A DNA stretch of 64,000 nucleotides from Sanguinoderma infundibulare (taxonomy: Eukaryota > Basidiomycota > Agaricomycetes > Polyporales > Polyporaceae): positions 744,001 through 808,000 of the forward strand of contig JAVLRN010000010.1 of NCBI GenBank assembly GCA_032821775.1. The letters are read 5' to 3'. Shown in pieces: positions 46,840-56,468 of this stretch (its first letter is position 1; every line of letters begins with the position of its first letter). The notes under the pieces are model-generated. The model did no database searches. It was not told where the DNA came from and worked only from the letters and a program-made list of their open reading frames with translations. The position numbers were made by a program, and so were the translations under genes.

Positions 46840-48847
46840 GCGTCGTCGCCCTGTTTTGATGTGGTATTTTATCATTATTCATCTATCTCTCGTCGCGAGT
46901 TGTACGTCTTTGTTGTCGTCTCTTCTCGTCTTGGTTCCAATGCTCTCTCCTAGTCTTTCGTCTTGGGCTCCACATCCTCTCTGTCCTCTACCATGCATCT
47001 CTCCCGTCTCTCCCACGTCCCACTGCTATGTCTGCAACCGCCATTGCTCGATTCTACACGCCTTTATTCATGTGCTTGTGTTATCAGCTGCATATAATGC
47101 GCCTCGTGGACGTCCCGCTTCACCGTCCTTCATCCCTTCTCCATCCTCTGCATTATCAAAACGGTTTGTCAGCACTTCCTTCCACCCATTTGCCCATTCG
47201 ACCCACACCATTGTTCCGCCCATCCAACTAGCATTGGACGTATCGGATGTACCGCAAGCGGCAGTTCACGGTTCTGTTTCTACCTACTTCGACTTCGTGT
47301 ACCTTATAATCGCCCTACGTGTTTTACTACTTTAGGATCACCGTCTATGCTCCCACACTGGTCGCTGGCTTGTCCACGCGTCCCCCTCTCTACGTACCTA
47401 ACCTGCCTATCTACCTCCTACCTACCTGGATGTCTTGTGTCTACTCCTACCCTTGTATCTTTAGTGATGGATACCACCCAATTGCAATTTCATAGACCGT
47501 GCACGCTTTACTGCGACGACGTGGTGGCAAGCTGGCGGCCACTTCTGGGCTGAAGATCTAGAGTCCGCGACGCCCCATGTGCCATGTGAGTGTCGTGCTA
47601 TTCCCTTCTTCCGAAACTCACGCACCCGACTTTGCCTTCCGACATTTCGCAGAGGAAGCGGCCGCCCGCGGCCCGTTTGTCGTCACCTTGAGACCTAGAG
47701 CTCGGTGCCGCCGTGAAAGCGCACTGTCCCCGACAGAGCAAGCTAATAATTGTATACAAGGGCCCATGCGGTTTCATTGAGGACGGAGGTCGTCCTTTGG
47801 GCAAGGCGTCGCCACGAACGAGGTAACGTCCGGAGAGTTGACGAGAACCTCGGAGGTTGTTGGGGCTTCTCGCCCTGCTTCTGTTCCGGCGGGCCGTTGG
47901 ACGGGCCGCGAGTTATTTTTGGATGGGTTCGGAGAAGCCTGTGAGTGAGAAAGTGGAAGAGATGTTCGATTTGGTTTTGGCTGGCTGTTTACCATATCTT
48001 TCCGAGGTGAGTGATAGGGAGTTTATGTATGGCCGATTCTGACATTTAACCCTTGCTCTGACAGCGTTCCGGACTGACTTGCATGCCATGATGCCAGAAC
48101 TTGTTTACTTGATCCTGGGACAGGGACTCAAGACGCACCAATAGTACCCGTTTCCAGGTCGCATTCCATGCTGCGGAGCCTCGGTTGGCAGCGATGACGC
48201 GCGGTTCCCAGACGTGGTTGCCAGCCTTTGGAGCCGTACCGAGAATCAGCTGAGAGCCATTTTTCATTTCGCTGCCATGGGAAGCGTTGCTTTCTTGCAA
48301 CAACTGATGACCTGGCAGTTGGCACTCAGACTTGGACCTAGCCATCCACAAACCGGTCTGCGTCTGCATACAAGACGGGTGTAAACTTCGGGATTTCATG
48401 AAGCGCGGCTGCTACAGCGGGTGAGTGGTCTTCCTGTAGAACGTCCTGCGCTCCCGAGTCGCTCTGAGCTTAAATTTTACCGACCTGATGTGACCGACCA
48501 CACGTCTCATTGAAGCTCCCGGTGATGCAGGTCACCGGAGAGAGCCTGCATTCGCAGACTGCTCGTCTCTCCCGAAGAGGTACATGATGTCGTCCACTTC
48601 CCACCGTGGATGCGCATGTACATGTGCTGCTCGTACGAGAAGGCTCATGACACTCGGCACGCATGGTGAACGAGCGAACGGACGGCTCGCGCGGGCCTGC
48701 TCACTTCTATCGTTTGCGTTTTCGCGCCGCGTATTTTTCCGATGCGTCTGCATATAAGGACGGACTGAACGTTTCTTCTGACGGCGTGCTCCAGCTCCAG
48801 TCCTCTCCTAGGCAATCGTACTCGCAACCTCGTCTGTGGTGTTCAAG
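46840..48847. other. Intergenic, Zn2Cys6 3' end and polygalacturonase promoter
   Basis: About 2 kb. The first 500 bases are T/C-rich and probably 3' UTR. No gene is recognised in the rest. Short open frames on the minus strand near 48.1-48.4 kb have no family pattern. Confidence 0.5.
48753..48758 (+). promoter_or_regulatory. Candidate TATA box of the polygalacturonase gene
   Basis: TATAAG within GCATATAAGGACGG, 95 bases before the ATG at 48848, a typical spacing for strongly regulated fungal secreted-enzyme genes. Confidence 0.6.
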
Positions 48848-50893
48848 ATGTCCTCCTTCCTGCGCCTCGCTGCACTGCTCGCGTTGGTCGGTGCCGTCGT
48901 CGCTGCGCCCGCGGCTAGCGACTGCACTGGGACCATCGCCTCTCTGGACGACGTCGACGATGCGGTGAAGTGCACGACGGTGGTCATCAACACGTTCACG
49001 GTCCCCGCTGGCGAGACGTTCAACCTCGAGCTGCTCGAGGGTACCACGGTCAACATGGGTGCGTCCTCTCCATCCGAGTCCGGCCTCTGCACCCTCGCTC
49101 AGCCAGGGAACACTCGTGCTCGTGTGTGCGCTGGCTGCAGTGCGGCTGCAGAAGCAATTATAGAGGGGAAAGGACGTAGGCTGACGGCACTATTCTTGGC
49201 GCGCAGAGGGCGACGTGACCTTCGCGGTCAAGGACTGGGACGGACCTCTCTTCCAAGTCAGGTAGGCAAACTTCCGCGACCGTAGCGTTCAGTGCTCATC
49301 GGATGCCCAACGTGATTATAGCGGCACGTCGATCACGTGTACGTGCTTTCATGCAACAACCGAAGCACACGCACCCGGCTATTCTAACCATGGACCTGCG
49401 CAGTCAACGGCAACGGACACACTTTCGACGGAAACGGTCCTTCCTACTGGGTACTTCCCCAAGCCGCATCTGTTTGTTTCTCGGAATCGTCTGACACCCG
49501 TTATATTCTGACAGGACGGCCTAGGTGGAAACGGAGGCGTCACTAAACCTGCGCCCATGATGAAGTATGTGTTGCCATTTTGCGTTCTTCACTCGGGAAA
49601 ACGCCGTTGACGAGTTTGCCCTTCTCGCACAGGATCAAAATATCCGGTACCTATTCCGTAAGCACTTCCCTGCTTCCCTGAGTGTCTCTGTCGTCGAATG
49701 CCCGCTGATCTGTGCGGGTGCGGATCGCAGGACGTCAAGGTCCTGAACTCTCCGGCCCGCGTGTACAGCGTCTCCAACCCCGCGGCGCTGACCATGTCCA
49801 GTTTGACGATTGACGATTGTGCGTGCCCCTTCCGCACGTCCTGTCTGCGCTGCTTGAGTGGCTTACACGCGTTACAATGTAGCTGCCGGCGACGCGCCTA
49901 ACTCGAAGAGCGATGGACTGCCTGCAGGCCACAACACTGATGGCTTCGATGTCAGCACGACCGACCTGATCATCGAGAACAGGTGAGCTGTTTGCGCTTC
50001 ATGGCTTCGACCCGGGATGCATGGTTCTGATGCTCTCGGGTGTTCAGCATGATCCACAACCAGGACGACTGCCTCGCGATCAACAAGGGCAGCAACATCG
50101 TCTTCCAGGGCAACACCTGCATTGGCGGGCACGGCATCTCCGTCGTACGTGTGTCATTGCGTCTGCCCACGTACCTTTTCTGAGCATCGGCGGGTCTGTG
50201 TAAAATAGGGCTCGATCAGCTCGGACGTCACCGTGTCCGGAATCGTCATCCAGAACAACGTCATCCAGGACAAGTGCGCGTCCCCCTTTCCTGTGTTTGC
50301 CTGTGGCGCATAGAACTGAACAATCGAATCTCTTCCTCCTTGCACAGCGATCAAGCGCTCCGTATCAAGACAGATGCCTCGTCGACCGGCTCTACTGTCA
50401 CCAACATCACCTACTCCGGGAACACCGCAACCGGTCTCCGCCAGTTCGGCGTGCTCATCGACCAGGTAAGCTCAGAGCAGAGCGGTCATATGAGCCGAGG
50501 CTCTGAACCTAAACCTTGCATATGTCCCCAGAGCTACCCCGACACCCTCGGCACTCCCGGAAACGGCGTGAAGCTCTCGGTCCGTGGTCCCCGCTTCCAC
50601 ACACTTCCCTCGTCCTTCTGCTCACCTGGCGGTTGCCGCTTCTAGGACGTGAGCTTCGTCGGTAGCACCAACAGCCTGAGCGTGAACTCGGACGCACAGC
50701 GTGTGGCCGTCAACTGCGGCGTTGGATCGTGCACTGGTGAGCGCATCATTGACTAGAACCGTTGCTCGACGCTCTTCGACCGCATCGCTAACAGGCGTCG
50801 ACAGGCACCTGGAACTGGTCCGCACTGAAGGTGTCCGGCGGCTCTGCTGGGCCGATCACCAACTTCAACGGCATCTCGGGCTTCTCCCAGTAA
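48848..50893 (+). CDS. Endopolygalacturonase, GH28, secreted
   Basis: Cleaves the alpha-1,4 bonds of homogalacturonan in pectin, outside the cell. A signal peptide opens the protein ([20 protein letters not shown]). The family motifs appear in order: [36 protein letters not shown] (the catalytic Asp pair), GGHGISV followed by GSISSD (conserved His), and [11 protein letters not shown] (substrate-binding Arg-Lys). The usual second motif ends in SG or NG; here it is KG. The C-terminus is [13 protein letters not shown] with [14 protein letters not shown]. About ten exons are needed, with the first from 48848 to 49058 and the second from 49207; introns are roughly 50-150 nt. All joins I tested keep frame and the gene looks intact. 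A plausible TATA box lies 95 bases upstream. Confidence 0.92.
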
Positions 50894-51179
50894 GGGTTGG
50901 GGCGGATCCTCTGGTTCGAAGGTAGGACGTAGCCTTCTGTTTCCTGACGGCGTCTGGGTCTGGGCGATGTGACGATGTGAATGGACAACGATGTACGATA
51001 CCTATGTTTGTGGTGACGAAACGCATCCAGAAAAGACTTTGATTCTCAAAATCATCCTAGTGCCCCAAAGATCGTTTATCAAGAAGCACGGCGTAGACGT
51101 ACCTGGTACGGGCCTGTAGCTCTCCCACATGGTCACCTCGTAGGCGACTCGAATAATCCAAGGGATATGGTGCACAGGC

Positions 51180-51247
51180 GCATTGATGGCACTGGTTACC
51201 TCGGTCGTTGCGAACGACGCATCGGGGGTTCGATTCCCTGCAATGCA
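51180..51247 (+). tRNA. tRNA-like sequence, anticodon GCG, glycine-tRNA-derived
   Basis: A 68-nt cloverleaf-like sequence: acceptor GCATTG with CAATGC, D-arm TGGCACTGGTTACC, anticodon stem GTCG/CGAC around TTGCGAA, and T-arm GGGGG, TTCGATT, CCCTG with one mismatch. The anticodon would be GCG (Arg), unusual in fungi where ACG reads CGC. It is close to the tRNA-Gly(GCC) at 16.0 kb and is the positional partner of the tRNA-like sequence at 13.8 kb. It may be a pseudogene. Confidence 0.5.
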
Positions 51248-51422
51248 TACACCGGCAATGCGAAACGTTTACCTCGGGAGTCATCAGTGCGGCCAACGAT
51301 TGCGAAGTGTTGCTAGTAGCCATTCACAAAGACAGCAGTAGAGTGGCCCCTTACGAAGGGCGCACTATATATTAAAGTACAGTAGACGTGGACCGAATTT
51401 CTGTGCTGGTCCGACAAGGAAT

Positions 51423-51840
51423 TCATGTAGAGCGTACTGGTTGCCCAGTATTCCCGTCATCCGGAAGCAAGATCCTCCTCACCTCCGCCAGCACCTTCAG
51501 TTCCGCCTCGTTCACGTTTACGCCTCCTCCTTGCAAAGCCGTCGCACTGGGGTCGAACGGCAGCCCCGCCCTCGCGCGCTCCATGTCCGCGCGGTGCTGC
51601 CGGAGCTTGTCCTGGCGGTAGGCGGTGCAGAGTCTGAGGGCCTTGGCGATCGTCTGTGCGTGGGCGCGGGTCACGTACGAGCCATGGCGGAAGCCGTTCT
51701 GTGGCAAAAGACGGGTGACGATTCTATCCGGGAGGCGGGCTTGTGCAGGGAAGCATCTCGAAGCATACTGCAATAGACAAAGGCTCAGGGCAGCTCGCCT
51801 TGAACCTGAGGCCTGAGGCCTGAGGTCTCATCGATCATCC
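51423..51840 (-). CDS. Unrecognised small gene beside GPI1
   Basis: The main exon reads YASRCFPAQARLPDRIVTRL, LPQNGFRHGSYVTRAHAQTI, AKALRLCTAYRQDKLRQHRA and ends LAEVRRILLPDD plus a short tail, with the stop at 51423. It begins after a TTGCAG acceptor at about 51770. A candidate first exon (MIDETSGLRPQ, ATG near 51838) can be joined through a short intron; in-frame sequence before it (LRLAFGDSER) also looks coding, so the true start may lie further up. The protein is basic and largely helical in composition, with no domain I recognise. It is divergent from GPI1 and its tail is duplicated at 13.6 kb. Function is unknown. Confidence 0.5.
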
Positions 51841-52104
51841 GCTCCGAGTCCCCAAATGCCAGCCGGAGATTTTGTCAAAGAAACGCAGGGGAACAGTGCC
51901 TGTAACCACTAGTGAGTGACATGTGTAAGTAGATTGTTGGGCTCACGAACACTTTGTGCCGCAGGGGCTCCGATGGTTATTGTCGCTAGGAAAGTACTGC
52001 ACGCGAGCTTTGGCGCCCAGCCTTCGTGGCGGCGTGTGGCAGCGAGCGTCTTCCACTCGCACTCGGTCGTCCTTTCTGCACTCGACGACAATGTAGGAGG
52101 AGCG

Positions 52105-54427
52105 ATGTCCCCTCTTGTTCTATGGCCAGTTTATCTCGCTGCCTCCGAAGGCATCTGCTATGGCTGGAAACGACCCCTCATCTGCATCGCCGGTGTCCTG
52201 TCCACAGAGAACCGTGCCGTAAGCGTTCTCACTGACAGTAACAGGGAAAGTGCTGAACAGATACATCATGCTTGTAGGCAGCAGAGCGTGTGCTAGCGTC
52301 AACTGTCGCACGCAACGAATGGTCTGGTGTACGCCACATGTTCTCCTCTGACCCCGTTGCCCTCGGCTATTGTCACCCGTCGACAGACGGCCGTACCCCC
52401 GAATTGTCCTTCTACGACCCCACTTTCAGTACAGGTATACTATCCAAGAGATGTGCTGTGAAGACTATGGCTAATCTGTTCATAGGAAGTATACAAGTTG
52501 TGCTGTACCGACGTCACAAGCGTCCATCCATGCGATTTTACTCCTTCGACTTCAAGGAGCTCGATATCCTGCCCTCTCAAGGGTCTGCAGACGCTCCTGC
52601 GCGTGCTATAGAGCAGATATCTAATGCAGCACTCGATGCCGACTTCGCTCGCTTGGGGAACCCAAGCACCCGCAAGGGCACCGCGCTCGACGGCGAGGTT
52701 TTATGCCAAGTACGAGACCTCTCGGCTGGAGACACCGTTCTTGATTAAGACGACCTGCCTGTACTTTAGGTTAATCTTGCACATTTCCTTGCAACCATCG
52801 TCGATAAGGAGACTTCTGGACATGCGATGCCATCTCCGAGCCGTCCAGGCACTCCCGAGCTTCGCCGACGCGACGATACGCGTCATTCCGCGTCGGAGGC
52901 TACGAGACCATTCGCGAACGCTCTTTCGCAGGCATACAATATCTCTCGGATGTTTTCTACGACAGGTGCGTTCATCCAGTCCATATGCGTGACACGGCTC
53001 AGCATCTTGCCATAGCGGAACAATTTGACGTCAGATACGAACAAGGACTGTACGTTTCTCGGGAGGTTCCACACCTCTACCGTGACAAAGCACGCACCGT
53101 GCAGTCCATCTCCAAATACATCAAGTGGGTCCTTGCGCCGCCATCGAAATACATCGCACTCACATGGACGTAGATTCCACAACTGCGTTTGGTTGGTGTT
53201 AAACGATGTGATCATCGGCGTCGCCTTTGGGTCGTTCCTGTGCGAGAACAAGGACTTTTTCGCTCAATGGCTGCATCACAGTCTGCAGGTTTGGAATGCC
53301 AATGCACTCTCGCGATACTTCTGCTCACAGGCTGCCCGCTACCAGGTATACCTCGTCGACGGCATGCGTGAAGCACTGTTGTGGCTGAATAACTGGCCCG
53401 CGGGCCTCAAGCTCAATACAGAACTTAGCCAGTTTTACTGTCACTCGCTCGTGGGGATGGTCTCGGCATGGGGATGTACGTGCTTCCTCCCTTGCGTCTC
53501 TAGTTTTGCTGAAATCATACCAGGGCTGCTCCAACACGTCGCGCCCTACTTCCCCTCCCTCATCTGGCTTATCGGCGTGGGAGGCTGCTGCGGCACGACG
53601 ATGATCATCTCGCTCCTTTCCGACACCCTCGGCCTGCTCACCGCTCACCTATACGTCTGCTATTACATCTCCGCGACAGTTTTCCGCCATCAGCTGGGCC
53701 TCGCCGGTTCGTTGTGGAACCTGTTCCGCGGGAAGCGGTACAACGTTCTGCGGAATCGCATCGATTCGTGGGACTACGACATGGACCAGCTGCTGCTGGG
53801 AACGATTTTGTTCACGCTGCTCGCGTTTCTGTACCCTACTGTGCTTACGTATTATGCTCTATTTGCGACGGTCAGTGCTATTCTCCGGCCTTGGGTGTCT
53901 GCTCTTACTGACGACGCAAGCAGGCAAGGTTGTCCGCTATCGTCATCCATGCCATCTTCGATACCACCACCGCCCTCCTGAATCATTTCCCCCTCTTCGC
54001 TCTACTGCTGCGCGTCAAGGACCCGCTGCGCCTTCCAGGTTGGTCACCATAGGATTTTCTTGGGGATCGCGCTCAACCGCTGTCTACATCGTTGTAGGTG
54101 GTGTTTGCATCCAACGGTCCCGCACCGGAACGCTCCTTCTCTCCGTGAGTCTCGAGACCCAAGGCTGTCCGCTTGAAGTTGACTTCCGTTACAGAGCCAG
54201 CCAGCACCGCTATCGTTGATCTTCCGGCATTACGGTGTGTCTTGCTTCACTCGTTTCCTCTCGGCTACTGAAATTTCCTGCCAGCACACTTGGCGGGAAG
54301 ACTGGCGACACATTATCATCCCGTGCGCATGCTACGGCATCTCGCGTCTGGGCGGTTGCTCAACCCAATATCTCGAGCTGCGATCCGATACAGTATGGTT
54401 CCTGCAGAAGGTGTTTTGAACAGGTGA
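52105..54427 (+). CDS. GPI1: GPI1/PIG-Q subunit of GPI-GlcNAc transferase
   Basis: A subunit of the ER complex that transfers GlcNAc to phosphatidylinositol, the first step in GPI-anchor synthesis. Twelve exons fit with unbroken phase: 52105-52218, 52278-52434, 52486-52709, 52770-52965, 53016-53124, 53174-53288, 53346-53475, 53524-53870, 53924-54038, 54098-54144, 54195-54234, 54285-54427, for 578 residues. The N-terminus has EGICYGWKRPLI. The conserved membrane half starts FHNCVWLVLNDVIIGVAFGS and includes LLWLNNWPAGLKLNTELS, DTLGLLTAHLYVCYYISATV, then LWNLFRGKRYNVLRNRIDSW and DYDMDQLLLGTILFTLLAFL. The tail QPAPLSLIFRHY is also typical. An upstream in-frame ATG at 51973 is possible, but 52105 gives the usual start and is the conserved point in the pseudocopies. 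Two degenerate copies lie at 12.9-15.4 kb. Confidence 0.93.
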
Positions 54428-54559
54428 CTCCGTGGGTGGGTGTCGCGTTTCCCAATTCTACAAGGTATCAACTATCGTTGGCAGTGGCGTAGTGGATGAC
54501 AGGCATGTGCACGCCATGATAACCAGTTTTTCTTTGCGAATCCCAAGGCCATTCTGCGT

Positions 54560-56069
54560 CTCGGGCGCGCAGCCCGCGTTTCTGGTATACAAGGTTTTGT
54601 AAACACGGCCAAATCGCATAACAGGGAGAGTTGCCGGGCTTTCTGCAACTTAGTACCTATCCTCCACTCGATCCTCTTATCGCCTCCCTCTACCTCATCC
54701 GAGCTTGGCATGCCTCATTCGACCCTTCCGATCGAGTGTCGGTTGAGTTGGTCACGGAAGCACAGGTCGACCTCCTTATTCGCACCCTCACACAGCAGCC
54801 CCTCCTCGCGGACCTCGTCACAGAGATGTCGGACGGAGGAGTACATCGCCAGTGGGGACCGACCAACGACCCAGTGGCCGCCTACTATGTGCCTCTTTCT
54901 TGGCCCCCTCTACCGTGGCTCCTGAGGAATTGTCGGTCATTGGAATTTCCCTTGTTCCGTTTGCACCACCCCAGTCATATCCACTCGCTCACCTCGTTTT
55001 CACGTATCACGGAACTCCGTATCAGCGTGCTTGGACATTCAATCAGCACCCTCCTACACTTGATATGGTCGTTTTCCGAGATTCAGGGAGTGAGGCTAGT
55101 CTGGCCTGGCGGTTTCAAATGGCCTCAAATATCAGACGGTTATGCAGACCGTTTGCGGGAGATGCGCCCGCCGTCCGCGTGCAGGAAGCTGGAACGTTTG
55201 GTTTTCCGTGAAGTACGTAGAATTCAATGCACTATGTGGGAGGCTTATCGCCGAGATGCGGCTCAATGGGATAGCTACAGAATGCGTCCAGACATTTCCC
55301 TCTGTCGGGCATCTTTGGAAGCTTCCCAAGCTGTGTCGAATTCACCAGTATCGGAGATTTAGAAGATCGCGGCATACGCTTGAAAGGTATTTAAAGCATT
55401 GGACAATACGCGCACTGATGTAGACGTTGATCCGCAGATGAAAGCTACTGGACGTTCCTTGGCTCCTTCCCTCGGCTACAACACGTATGCTTGTCGTTTG
55501 AGGGGAGCGGATTCGCGGGGGACAAAACCCAAAAAGAACGTCGCGAACGACTGAGCTCGAAGCTCTCGGTCGCTCGAGCCGTACTCTCAAGCGTGCGGGC
55601 ACACAACACGTTCCGCTCGTTCGGATTGGCCCTCCCCGACGAGACGTACTACAGGACGTCGCCTTCAGATGAGTATTTCTGCGGGGTGACCCGGTCCGAG
55701 ATGTTAGACCAACTGTGCGGAGGGCGTATCCCGGAGCTCCTTCGATCGTTTCCTCGGCTCGACGACTGGGATCTGTCCCTGCCCGACTGCGAGGGCAGGC
55801 GGGGCCGGTGGATGGAGGAGATGGGGAAGCGCATTCCCGCCGTATCTCACGCGATACATCTTTCCCTGACCAACAGAACCACGGTGGGAATGGATGATGG
55901 TGAAGGGTCCGCGGGTATCGCTTTTCAGTCTGGTACTGACATCCGTCCACAGTGTTCGGCGGTTGGAACGACGACGTTCCCAGTACGATCAGCACGATGT
56001 CGGAGTCGGGGGAAGGAGGATGAGAGGGCAAGGAAAGTGGCGCTGACGAAGATCTACATAACTACTTAG
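54560..56069 (+). pseudogene. F-box paralogue with its F-box deleted
   Basis: The body matches the F-box gene at 10.8-12.5 kb: LVTEAQVDLLIRTLTQQPLL, LPWLLRNCRSLEFPLFRLHH, LLHLIWSFSEIQGVRLVW, and the later exon TRSEMLDQLCGGRIPELLRS. The start of the intact paralogue, MQRATLPTECW, is recognisable as MPHSTLPIECR at 54710, but there the sequence runs straight into the segment matching LVTEAQ. About 175 bases that encode the F-box helices are missing and the frame changes at the junction. No ATG lies upstream in the frame of the body. The acidic C-terminal tail is also lost. A truncated leucine-rich protein could still be made from ATG 54824, but an F-box function is excluded. Confidence 0.75.
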
Positions 56070-56468
56070 TTTCCTCGACGCCATGACGTCGGGCAGCGGT
56101 AATCCGAATGATGCCGTAGATGAAGGGGGTCGAGAGCCTGAACGAGCATGAGTTCAGAACGGATGAGCGGCAAACGGGGTAGGTGTATTCGTTCTATGCC
56201 TGCCTGTGATATGTTGTGCCGAACTTCATCACAGTGCACAGGAATGGCCTCGTAGAGCAGGTTGAACCACTACTTGGGGACGGGTGCTGGGGTTAACCTC
56301 ATGTGCGTCACTTGGTCCACCGAGACATTCAGACGCGCAGTCTCCGTTTTAGCCTGTGCGAATTCCGTAATATTACACGAATAACAGTACAGCAACCAAA
56401 GCATATTCCACCCGACCAGATCCCAAACACACTCACGGCGAGAGCTCCAATTCGAATCAACGTCAGCG
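56070..56468. other. Intergenic, convergent 3' ends
   Basis: About 400 bases between the F-box paralogue (+) and the FHA gene (-). No gene or element is recognised. Confidence 0.45.

Larger units (their letters stand above)
51180..56070 (+). repeat. Inverted segmental duplication, copy B (fuller copy)
   Basis: The order is tRNA-like (+), orphan gene (-), GPI1 (+), F-box paralogue (+). It mirrors 13886-10808. Peptide blocks are shared across all elements, and non-coding identity extends upstream of the F-box gene, for example GCAGCCCGCGTTTC and TACAAGGTTTTG occur in both copies. Intact GPI1 and better length suggest it is closer to the ancestral arrangement. Confidence 0.8.

Noticed and set aside
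45240..46880. Long open frames antisense and +1 to the Zn2Cys6 gene
   Set aside because: They shadow the low-complexity C-terminus of the real protein and have extreme Arg/Ser composition.
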